A DNA stretch of 13,300 nt from Deltaproteobacteria bacterium (GTDB taxonomy: Bacteria; Desulfobacterota_B; Binatia; Binatales; Binataceae): NCBI GenBank assembly GCA_021827465.1, contig JAKAVX010000019.1:1-13300 (forward strand), in the 5' to 3' direction. The notes under the pieces are model-generated. The model worked only from the letters and a program-made list of their open reading frames with translations. It searched no databases and was not told where the DNA came from. Both the position numbers and the translations under genes were made by a program. Of this stretch, positions 8,701 to 13,300 are shown piece after piece. Within the stretch, counting starts at the first letter, position 1. Every line of letters starts with the position of its first letter.

Positions 8701-9521
8701 TGATCGCACAGTCGACGCTCCACGCGCTGCGCCGCCTCCAGTTCGACGACGTGCCGATTCGCTTTCCGGCGGGCTTCTCCGCCGCGATGGGCGCGGATGA
8801 CGAAGACGCGGCGCGCCGGCGTCCCGAGCTCGAACTCAAGGCGCTGGCCGACACGATACAGAACGCGAGCGCCGTCACCGACGCCGGGATGCTCACCGCG
8901 CTTGCGCCCGAGCAGCGCGACAAGCTGCTCGACCTGTTCGGCCGCTCCGGAGCCGAGAGCGTCGTGCTTGCCTCGATGCCGGGCCGAGCGCTGTGGACCG
9001 ACGACATGGTGCTGGCGAATTTCGCCCGCGCGGAGTTCGGCGTAAGACGCATCTGGACGCAGAGCGCCCTGATGGCGCGGGTCAGGGCGGGAAACCTCGA
9101 CCCGGCGGAACTGGCCACCGCGGGCACCAAGCTCGCCGGATGGGGCTATTCGTTCACCACGCCGAGTATCGAGACGCTGATGCGGGCCGGTTCGGTCGCG
9201 ATGTGGAATCCCGATGAGTTTCCCTTGAAGCAGGTGCTGGACCTGTTTGCGACCGACAGCCTCAAGCTTGGCGACGCGGTGATTCTCGCCGCCGAGTTTA
9301 TCGTGCGAATGTACGCCGACATGTATCTGCGCGTTGCGCGGACCTCGGTCACGCTGCGCCTGCTCGACCGCCTCGCGATGCGAACGGGCGGCCGCGAGGC
9401 GATCGACGCGCTGCCGCAGTCGCTCCCGATACGGTTTGGGCTCGACCTGATACGCGCGCGTGAGCTTGCCGACGCGATACGGGGATGGATGGCGGAGCAT
9501 CAGGAGGAGATTGCCGCGTAA
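5712..9521 (+). CDS. Large multidomain protein: REase-like, TPR, GreA/B-C-like, PIN-like
   Basis: This 1269-residue cytosolic protein has no signal peptide, membrane segment or Walker motif. In order: (a) about 17-148, a restriction-endonuclease-like domain with ELGIDLLE (Asp48), a strand HAVRCE where the family usually has VQCK, IATT (96-99) and CWEDIEDLL (129-137); (b) about 178-753, a long TPR-type helical array (e.g. YPRAEEFARKASQASP, ELSDAIEVFRRAMRIGG, YAEALVLWQSI); (c) about 773-878, a GreA/GreB C-terminal-like module with HPLTRQLRGRRPGD (816-829); (d) about 903-948, a helix-turn-helix-like segment; (e) about 965-1125, a PIN-like fold with VVLDLSA (Asp973) and LWTDDMVLA (Asp1097/1098), followed by a helical tail. 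The layout matches a TPR/PIN family I recall only loosely. The ATG at 5712 is preferred over GTG 5646 because of promoter placement and where homology-like sequence begins. Role inferred: RNA or translation surveillance, or phage defence. Confidence 0.8.
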   Translation: MTSFGPPYPMPRSAGEFQRLCLRLLRRHWQLPHLERFRDFERRELGIDLLEVSGRPALHAVRCELREMREAPIAAELKAAVDRAAALGLPIGTFVIATTAWRSKALKRALFDLNRALRVANMFAVEVLCWEDIEDLLDEYPDVMARFESTPKRQALSKTDSRCRFEPRAVPIPVPEQPDDVSHELDAAVALVERRDYQMARLRLMQLRERGWPAMNQGQKLALLTSLALAWLGEGEDRKAAMLFIAGRSLGAEDESACTNEILAYELLGEYEHACSLAETVSARFPASGRALALWLNNLPPVENVGALRLRVPAALAGDPEVNTVLSRRAIGRGDYPRAEEFARKASQASPQSADAWLLLGQAILLCEIQAAPVIAGAERVREAEECFSRAASTATETGAVAIEVQSLIGRAQARIALHDADGAGRDIEAAHALEREDANGLCEYGILLRSRGELSDAIEVFRRAMRIGGRDDAEYHLGVTLYERAAPGDLQESVALLGRAVRETGSVASGDYLFAVSAAVDTFSALERWHEAEELLAEVDAERVSHVALLALKGRLELSRGNVSDASRLADDALSEVSSEADPQHKRKLAALLHDLGRYAEALVLWQSISASGGGTAVDMRRLLECANRLGREDIVLEGCRDLQNSGDLGAGALEFEFELLERNDPEQALERLTEHLKRHPEDRVMRLRRSVLARRLGRKELVADDTQSMPPARDVLPSLGRVAVQLMREAGRPNEALSYAYELLKRNPTDADAHRAYLCALGALGAMPVVPDFETAQPGCAVCFVEPEDGADQWVILEDSPEVDESAGEYGPAHPLTRQLRGRRPGDKFTLPDSPRLSRRSAVVKRIISKYAYRYQDCLDGWESRFPGLPEIEMVQSAPRAALPEEHPGAPAPAPVPNGSRESAIEHAVEAYRSGTLSIHGVAERAGLGNLQAVLMLASRPDAQIKCCEGSEDELNAALSALDRADTVVLDLSAIATLCLLGRLGLLGSWPRHFMIAQSTLHALRRLQFDDVPIRFPAGFSAAMGADDEDAARRRPELELKALADTIQNASAVTDAGMLTALAPEQRDKLLDLFGRSGAESVVLASMPGRALWTDDMVLANFARAEFGVRRIWTQSALMARVRAGNLDPAELATAGTKLAGWGYSFTTPSIETLMRAGSVAMWNPDEFPLKQVLDLFATDSLKLGDAVILAAEFIVRMYADMYLRVARTSVTLRLLDRLAMRTGGREAIDALPQSLPIRFGLDLIRARELADAIRGWMAEHQEEIAA

Positions 9522-9541
9522 GACGGCAGGTTCACGCGCTG

Positions 9542-9578
9542 GGGGCGGATCGCGTTAGACGCTCCGCCCCTTTTTTTT
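9542..9578 (+). terminator. Intrinsic terminator of the TPR/PIN gene
   Basis: GGGGCGGA (9542-9549) pairs perfectly with TCCGCCCC (9563-9570), with GCG/CGC adding inner pairs. Eight Ts (9571-9578) follow. It lies 20 bases after the stop codon and is a textbook rho-independent terminator acting only on the plus strand. Confidence 0.93.
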
Positions 9579-9614
9579 CAGCTCGCGAACGTCGCTACCG
9601 CATCTCGTGACGAG

Positions 9615-9696
9615 GCGGGCCGATGAAAGCTGCCCGCTGACCGTCGCGGCGTGCGGCGACCCGACTGGCGGCGTGCGCGGCGAGGCGGTCGACCGC
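9615..9696 (+). repeat. Three consecutive inverted repeats upstream of the small orphan gene
   Basis: Within the non-coding gap 9579-9750 are GCGGGC/GCCCGC (9615-9620 and 9632-9637), GTCGC/GCGAC (9643-9647 and 9656-9660) and a perfect 12-base palindrome GCGGTCGACCGC (9685-9696). The palindrome overlaps a possible -35 box. They could be an operator, a structured leader or a small RNA. Some such pairs are expected by chance in GC-rich DNA. Confidence 0.35.
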
Positions 9697-9717
9697 TTTT
9701 CAGCTTTGAAGTAGTAT
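9689..9717 (+). promoter_or_regulatory. Possible promoter of the small orphan gene
   Basis: TCGACC (9689-9694) and TAGTAT (9712-9717) are 17 bases apart, each matching four of six consensus bases. They lie 33 bases before the ATG at 9751. The -35 is inside a 12-base palindrome, which would suit repressor control. Confidence 0.3.
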
Positions 9718-9750
9718 CGCGTAGCGAACCGAGGTCAGGAGGGAGGCAAG

Positions 9751-10092
9751 ATGGCTGCAGTCAGCGAGGGCGATCGTTTCGTGCTGGTCGATCGGCGGCT
9801 GTTCCGGGACGACAACACGCGTATTTTCGTGGGCATGGTCGACCGTTTCGAGGACGGCGTAATCGTCGCGCGCGGCTTCGGCTATCACGTAAGCCCCTAC
9901 GAAGTGACGGGCACGGAGCGCCGCGGCGAAGAACGCACCCGCATCGTCTCGCTCTCCGGCGGCGATATCATCTACATGCTTCCGCGCGACCAGGACGTAG
10001 CGAAGCTTCAACTCAAGCGTTCGCCCAAGTCCATGATGCTGACCGACGGCAAGTTCGCGATGGACTTGAGCGACTTCATGCTGCGCGCATAG
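9751..10092 (+). CDS. Small cytosolic protein of unknown function
   Basis: I do not recognise this 113-residue protein with certainty. It is highly charged and looks mostly beta-stranded. Strands alternate with short turns: GDRFVLVDRRLF, RIFVGMVDRFEDGVIVARGFGYHVSPYEVTG, RTRIVSLSGGDIIYMLP. A helix-like C-terminus (KFAMDLSDFML) follows. The run of short strands around a central VGMVDRFEDGVIVARG turn resembles a small barrel of the SH3 or LSm kind, but that is only an impression. No cysteine, signal peptide or catalytic motif is visible. The start is very well supported: AGGAGGGAGG at 9737-9746, four bases before the ATG, predicting strong translation. It is preceded by the intrinsic terminator of the large gene and is convergent with the alpha/beta hydrolase, so it is probably monocistronic. 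Confidence 0.82.
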   Translation: MAAVSEGDRFVLVDRRLFRDDNTRIFVGMVDRFEDGVIVARGFGYHVSPYEVTGTERRGEERTRIVSLSGGDIIYMLPRDQDVAKLQLKRSPKSMMLTDGKFAMDLSDFMLRA

Positions 10093-10119
10093 GTTTTCCG
10101 CGCGCGAATTCCCCTGTAC

Positions 10120-10138
10120 CCCCGCCTTCTGCGCGGGG
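10120..10138. terminator. Hairpin between convergent genes (weak terminator candidate)
   Basis: CCCCGC (10120-10125) pairs with GCGGGG (10133-10138) around a seven-base loop, in the 54-base gap between the convergent stop codons at 10092 and 10147. No T tract follows on either strand, so termination here is only a possibility. Confidence 0.3.
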
Positions 10139-10146
10139 CGGCAAGC

Positions 10147-11031
10147 TCAGCCGCGATTCCCGCCAAGCCCTTCGACGAATTCGATTATCGCGTCCGCGGT
10201 CGCCTCGGGATTGTCGAGCGGCACGTGATGGAACGCGCGCGGTATCTCGCGGTACTCCGAAACGGCAATCCTGCGCTTCATCCGGCGCGCCACGCGCGGG
10301 CTGACCAGGTCGCTTTCGGCGCCGCGCAGGATGAGCGTCGGCATCGAGACGCGCCTCAGGTTCGGTCTTCCCATCGGTGCTTCGGTTTTCCGCCATGAGC
10401 GCGTTTCCGGGTCGAAGCGGAACGCCCAGTTTCCGTTGGGAAGCTGCTCGGCGCCCTTGAGCGCGAGTTCATCCATCTGCTTCTTCGTCAGATACGTGCC
10501 GGGCGGCGAAAGCCTGAACTTGCGCACGATATCGGTTGACGATTTGAGCTCCGGGCGCTTGCCGCCCTGCGCCCTGCGCCGCCATCGCCATTGCAGCCGC
10601 CGCCACAGCGGAGGCGGACCGTGCGGAGCGTCGACGATCACCAGCGCCTCGATTCCGTCCGCGAGCATCAGCGCGCACCATTGCGCGACCGCGCCGCCCA
10701 TTGAATGCCCGACCAGCACGACTCGCGTTCCGAGCGTTTCGATAAGCGCTCGCACGTCCTTGACGTAGGCGGGCGGCCCGTAATGAGGCGGCGTCGCCCA
10801 TTGGCTTCGCCCGTGCCCGCGAAAATCCAGCGCGATCACGCGCCCGTGCGCCACCAGAGTCGGCGCGACGTAATCCCACCAGTGCGCGTGCGCCGCGCCG
10901 CCGTGCAGCAGCACGAACGTCCTGAGCGCCGCGTCGCCGCCCCAGTCGAGATAATGAAGTCGAAGACCGTTGGCTTCGAAGAACCGGCTGGTCGGCCCCG
11001 CTTCGGCGGTAACCGCTTGTTCCTGACCCAT
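10147..11031 (-). CDS. Alpha/beta-fold hydrolase
   Basis: This is a 294-residue serine hydrolase of the alpha/beta-hydrolase_1 type. Seen in the sequence: LLHGGAAHAHWW (41-52, oxyanion loop), VIALDFRGHGRS (65-76), the nucleophile elbow VGHSMGG with Ser110, a helical lid (about 140-215) that is unusually Arg/Trp-rich (LWRRLQWRWRRR), PTLILRGAESDLVS with the acid Asp241, and AFHHVPLDNPE with catalytic His268 (or 269). All triad residues are present, and the length is normal. The nucleophile is Ser, so it is an esterase, lactonase or C-C hydrolase type, unlike the Asp-based epoxide hydrolase at 2458-3612. No signal peptide. The ATG at 11031 is the only suitable start, with just a weak AGGA about 11 bases upstream. 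It is divergent from the SDR gene with a 145-base gap. The substrate cannot be told from sequence. Confidence 0.9.
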   Translation of the reverse strand: MGQEQAVTAEAGPTSRFFEANGLRLHYLDWGGDAALRTFVLLHGGAAHAHWWDYVAPTLVAHGRVIALDFRGHGRSQWATPPHYGPPAYVKDVRALIETLGTRVVLVGHSMGGAVAQWCALMLADGIEALVIVDAPHGPPPLWRRLQWRWRRRAQGGKRPELKSSTDIVRKFRLSPPGTYLTKKQMDELALKGAEQLPNGNWAFRFDPETRSWRKTEAPMGRPNLRRVSMPTLILRGAESDLVSPRVARRMKRRIAVSEYREIPRAFHHVPLDNPEATADAIIEFVEGLGGNRG

Positions 11032-11064
11032 GATGATTGCAATCCTAAACGACCTTTCGCGCCG

Positions 11065-11070
11065 ATAATA
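11065..11070 (-). promoter_or_regulatory. Possible -10 box for the alpha/beta hydrolase
   Basis: Read on the minus strand this is TATTAT, five of six matches to the -10 consensus, 33 bases before the start at 11031. No convincing -35 is present at 16-18 bases. It lies in the divergent gap 11032-11176 shared with the SDR gene. Confidence 0.28.
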
Positions 11071-11176
11071 GACGACAACGCCGTCCTTGCGCTGGAACCG
11101 CGCCCGCCCAGCATGTTAACAACCGATGCCGAACCTCTTATCCGGCGCACCGGTGCGCGCGAAGGAGTTGTCCGCG

Positions 11177-11965
11177 ATGGCTTCGTTAAGACTTGAGAAT
11201 AAGAACGCCCTGATAACCGGAGGCGCGAGCGGAATCGGCCGTGCCACCGCGCTCAGATTCGCCGAAGAAGGCGCAAACGTTGCGGTCGCCGATCGCAACC
11301 TCAAGGCTGCCGAACAGGTCGCCGCCGAAGTCGCGAAGCTCGGCCGCAAGTCGCTCGCGATCGCGGTCGACGTGAGCGACGAAGCCCAGGTTGACGCGAT
11401 GGTCGCGCGGACGGTCGCGCAACTGGGCGGCGTGGATATCCTGGTCGCGGCCGCGGGTGTGTCGCACGCGCGGTACGGCGAACGCAACGACCATCCGATG
11501 CCGCTTGCGGAGAAACCGCTAGCCGACTGGCGCAAGGTGCTCGCGATCAATCTCGACGGCGTGTTTCTATGCGACCGCGCCGCCGCGCGCGAGATGATAA
11601 AGGCGGGACGCGGCGGCCGTATCATCAACATTTCATCGGGTGCGGCGAAACTTCCGCTCCCCGGTTCCGGCGAATATTCCGTCAGCAAGGCCGGGGTGTG
11701 GATGCTGACTCGGGTGCTTGCGCTCGAGCTTGCGCAGCATCGCATCACCGTCAATACGATCGGTCCCGGCTTCATCAAGACCCCGATGACCGATCCGGTC
11801 CAGCGCTCGGAGGGCTTCGCGAAACGGCTGGTAGAGCGCGTGCCGCTCGGTATCATGGGGGAGGCGATCGACGTTGCGAACAGCGCCCTTTTTCTCGCCT
11901 GCGAGGAGGGGCGCTACTATACGGGGTCGATTCTCCATCCCGACGGCGGCGTCGTGATGCAGTAA
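11177..11965 (+). CDS. Short-chain dehydrogenase/reductase (SDR), classical, NAD-type
   Basis: NAD(P)-dependent oxidoreductase of 262 residues, typical for classical SDRs (FabG-like). The Rossmann nucleotide site is TGGASGIG (14-21). Asp39 at the end of strand 2 (VAVADRN) favours NAD(H) over NADP(H). DVS (about 65-67) binds adenine. The usual NNAG is AAAG here (91-94). The catalytic tetrad is Asn125, Ser154 (ISS), Tyr167 and Lys171 (YSVSK). GPGFIKTPM follows, and the C-terminus has the normal GSILHPDGGV end. The ATG at 11177 is preferred over an in-frame ATG at 11126 because GAAGGAG (11161-11167) lies nine bases before it and family similarity starts with LRLENKNALITGG. The next gene begins 12 bases after the stop, so co-transcription is likely. 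The substrate is unknown; 3-oxoacyl or secondary alcohol chemistry is possible. Confidence 0.93.
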   Translation: MASLRLENKNALITGGASGIGRATALRFAEEGANVAVADRNLKAAEQVAAEVAKLGRKSLAIAVDVSDEAQVDAMVARTVAQLGGVDILVAAAGVSHARYGERNDHPMPLAEKPLADWRKVLAINLDGVFLCDRAAAREMIKAGRGGRIINISSGAAKLPLPGSGEYSVSKAGVWMLTRVLALELAQHRITVNTIGPGFIKTPMTDPVQRSEGFAKRLVERVPLGIMGEAIDVANSALFLACEEGRYYTGSILHPDGGVVMQ

Positions 11966-11977
11966 AGAAACGAACAA

Positions 11978-12418
11978 GTGAAACTGCGTATTCATCCTCG
12001 ATTCCGGGTCGCTCCCCGATGGATTGCCGCGATCGCGTTCGTCGCGGGTCTTGGCCTGCCCGCGGCGAGCCTGGGTCCGCGCGTCGCGATCGCGCAGGAG
12101 GCGCCACCCACGCAGGCGCCGGGCGAAATTCAGATACCGACGCTGCCGGTGCTCTCGGTGCAGGCGATCCCCGGCTACGGAACCGCTCCGCTTACCGTCG
12201 GATTCACGGTGACGGTGGTCGATCCGGCCAACGCCGGTTTCGTCTATTACAAATGGGATTTCGGCGACGGTCACGTTTCGATCGTGCCGCCGCCGTTCAC
12301 CATCAACACCTACACCAATCCTGGTTCCTACGTCGTGACCGTGACCGCGGTGACCGAGGACGGACGCTCCGCCACGGCGACGACCGGAGTAGTCGTTCGT
12401 CCCGCAAGCCAGGGCTAA
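11978..12418 (+). CDS. Secreted PKD-domain protein
   Basis: This is a 146-residue exported protein consisting almost entirely of one PKD (polycystic kidney disease) immunoglobulin-like domain. A signal peptide with a basic start (MKLRIHPRFR) and hydrophobic core (about 15-31) probably ends at VAIA-QE (after residue 39). A Pro-rich linker precedes the PKD domain (about 57-142), which shows APLTVGFTVTV, the hallmark YKWDFGDG (91-98) and TYTNPGSYVVTVTAVTEDG (111-129). No enzyme domain is attached, so it is presumably a binding or adhesion module in the periplasm or on the cell surface. The GTG at 11978 follows the SDR stop by only 12 bases with a weak ribosome site, suggesting an operon with coupled translation. 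A functional link to the SDR is not evident. Confidence 0.87.
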   Translation: MKLRIHPRFRVAPRWIAAIAFVAGLGLPAASLGPRVAIAQEAPPTQAPGEIQIPTLPVLSVQAIPGYGTAPLTVGFTVTVVDPANAGFVYYKWDFGDGHVSIVPPPFTINTYTNPGSYVVTVTAVTEDGRSATATTGVVVRPASQG

Positions 12419-12464
12419 CGAAGGGCGAATCGACTGCGGCAAGACGCGTAGCGCTTCGGTTCAG

Positions 12465-12493
12465 TTGACTCACGCGTCGAATCGCCCAGTAAT
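12465..12493 (+). promoter_or_regulatory. Possible promoter of the lipoprotein gene
   Basis: TTGACT (12465-12470, five of six) and AGTAAT (12488-12493, four of six) are exactly 17 bases apart. The -10 ends seven bases before the ATG at 12501, so the transcript would start at or beside the ATG. This also explains why an in-frame TTG at 12465 should not be taken as the start codon. Confidence 0.42.
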
Positions 12494-12500
12494 TGATGGG

Positions 12501-13016
12501 ATGGCGGGATATACGCGCAAAGGCGTCATGTTGTGGGTAGCCGCGCTTGCCGCGATACTGGCGTTCGCGAGCGGGTGCGAGCAGGCGGCGATCCAGGCGA
12601 ACGAGGAGCAGGTCAAGGCGCAGCAGCAGCAGATCGAAGAGTTGCAAAAGCAGCTCGCTGCGATGAAGGCGCAGCAGCCCTACCAGGCGCCCGGAGCCGC
12701 AGGAGCATACCCGGCCGCCGCGCCAGGAACTCCCGGAAGCTGCGACCACGACGTCATGCGCCTTGCGACCCGCCGCGGCGGCGAGGCGTTTTCGTCCGGC
12801 AATCTGACCCGCGCGCTCGGCTACTACCAGGACGCGCTGACCGCGTGTCCGGGCAACACGCAGGTCGCACTCAACGTCGCTCGCACCTATGAGGCGATTG
12901 GCAACCGCGAACAGGCGATAACCTACTATCGTCGGGTGGCCGCCTCGACGACCGGCAATCCCAAGGATGTCGAGTCGGCGAAGATTGCGCTGTCGCGTCT
13001 CCACGCCTCGCGCTAA
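12501..13016 (+). CDS. Lipoprotein with coiled coil and TPR (CpoB/YbgF-like layout)
   Basis: This is a 171-residue probable lipoprotein. A basic N-terminus (MAGYTRKG) and hydrophobic core (9-22) end in FASGC, a slightly unusual lipobox with Cys26 as the acylated residue. Residues 28-57 are a Gln/Glu/Lys-rich coiled coil (EEQVKAQQQQIEELQKQLAAMKAQ), 58-79 a Pro/Ala linker, and 88-168 about two TPR-like helix pairs (GGEAFSSGNLTRALGYYQDALTACPGN; ARTYEAIGNREQAITYYRRV). Cys81 and Cys116 could form a disulfide. The order coiled coil, linker, TPR matches CpoB/YbgF of the Tol-Pal envelope-constriction system, but this protein is shorter and lipid-anchored, and no tol or pal genes are visible. The ATG at 12501 is chosen because it gives a compact signal peptide. 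The TTG at 12465 coincides with a -35 box, and ATG 12528 would remove the basic n-region. Confidence 0.82.
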   Translation: MAGYTRKGVMLWVAALAAILAFASGCEQAAIQANEEQVKAQQQQIEELQKQLAAMKAQQPYQAPGAAGAYPAAAPGTPGSCDHDVMRLATRRGGEAFSSGNLTRALGYYQDALTACPGNTQVALNVARTYEAIGNREQAITYYRRVAASTTGNPKDVESAKIALSRLHASR

Positions 13017-13055
13017 CTCCACTCTTCTACAGCACGGAATGCACGAGCCTCTGTC

Positions 13056-13143
13056 GTCATTCTGAACGAAGCGAAGAATCCGCCGAAGGTGATTTTCTCT
13101 GCATCCCGCTTCGCGGGGACTCTTCGCTCACGCTCAGAGTGAT
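13056..13143. repeat. Palindromic dispersed-type repeat (REP/MITE-like)
   Basis: Left arm 13056-13080 (GTCATTCTGAACGAAGCGAA and onward) and right arm 13118-13143 are imperfect inverted copies of each other; the right arm read in reverse begins ATCACTCTGAGCG. Between them is a small hairpin CCCGC-TTC-GCGGG (13105-13117). Sequences beginning GTCATTCTGAGCGAAGCGAAGAA recur between genes in many unrelated bacterial genomes, from my general knowledge. It has no coding capacity and lies just after the lipoprotein gene. Confidence 0.7.
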
Positions 13144-13151
13144 GGAAAAGA

Positions 13152-13175
13152 GGCGGGAAAATTTTTTTTCCCGCC
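13152..13175. repeat. Perfect 10-bp inverted repeat with A/T core
   Basis: GGCGGGAAAA (13152-13161) and TTTTCCCGCC (13166-13175) are exact inverted copies around TTTT. The T run lies inside the hairpin rather than after it, so it is not a normal intrinsic terminator on either strand. It follows the palindromic repeat by eight bases and may belong to it. The rest of the gap to 13300 holds only an 8-base inverted pair (CAACCAAT 13207-13214, ATTGGTTG 13233-13240); I see no gene there. Confidence 0.6.
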
Positions 13176-13300
13176 CGGGAACCATCCGCGGCTCCGAAGT
13201 GTTTCACAACCAATAGTTTTGCGGCCCGTCAGATTGGTTGGCGCCGGTCTCGGCAAGCCTTGGCGGCCGGGCTCGGCGTCGGAGTATCCGCGAATGACGC

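Noticed and set aside
7536..9500. Very long open frame (about 650 codons) on the minus strand opposite the TPR/PIN gene
   Set aside because: It is antisense to a gene with clear domain motifs. The predicted protein is Arg/His-rich and low in recognisable motifs. Long antisense frames are expected from GC-rich third codon positions.
11126..11176. Upstream ATG start for the SDR
   Set aside because: No ribosome site precedes it, and the extra 17 residues precede the normal SDR N-terminus. ATG 11177 has GAAGGAG at proper spacing.
11569..12468. Plus-strand open frame overlapping the SDR and PKD genes in another frame
   Set aside because: It spans two real genes out of frame, is Arg-rich throughout and carries no motif.
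13152..13175. Intrinsic terminator after the lipoprotein gene
   Set aside because: The hairpin is strong but the T run is inside it, and no T tract follows on either strand. It is kept only as an inverted repeat.
13180..13300. Start of another riboswitch or gene at the right edge
   Set aside because: Only an 8-base inverted pair and GC-rich text are visible. No conserved riboswitch box or credible start codon with a ribosome site was found.

Overview
The window is GC-rich, mostly single-copy DNA from a Gram-negative bacterium. A TonB-type energy transducer, a lipoprotein and several exported proteins imply an outer membrane. GC-rich codon usage, an epoxide hydrolase, an alpha/beta hydrolase and an SDR oxidoreductase would suit a soil or subsurface deltaproteobacterium-like lineage (for example Binatota or Desulfobacterota relatives). 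That taxonomic guess is inference and not proven here. No tRNA, rRNA, CRISPR array, insertion sequence or phage gene was seen.

Layout: (1) 1-1090, the 3' part of a cobalamin riboswitch, cut by the window edge, followed by a TonB-family gene. (2) 1223-2251, a small secreted protein of unknown function and a GatB/YqeY-family gene. (3) 2458-5626, a microsomal-type epoxide hydrolase convergent with an ABC-F translation ATPase. (4) 5712-9521, divergent from the ABC-F gene, a very large multidomain protein: degenerate restriction-endonuclease-like N-terminus, long TPR region, GreA/GreB-C-like module, helix-turn-helix-like segment and PIN-like C-terminus. It is closed by a textbook intrinsic terminator. 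(5) 9751-11031, a small orphan protein convergent with an alpha/beta hydrolase. (6) 11177-13001+, an SDR dehydrogenase, a tightly linked secreted PKD-domain protein, and a lipoprotein with a coiled coil and TPR. (7) 13017-13300, non-coding, with a palindromic dispersed-type repeat and another perfect inverted repeat.

Most genes look like independent housekeeping or accessory units; I see no obvious multi-gene pathway. The two functional links I can support are B12-responsive control of the TonB gene, and the shared 85-bp divergent control region between the ABC-F ATPase and the nuclease-like/TPR/PIN protein. The latter is the best candidate for an undescribed system: a single-gene, NTPase-less sensor/effector that may act in RNA or translation surveillance or in phage defence.

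A recurrent feature is a promoter-like -10 hexamer ending 7-10 nt upstream of the start codon, with no good Shine-Dalgarno sequence. It occurs at three genes (starts 1811, 5712, 12501) and suggests leaderless transcripts.
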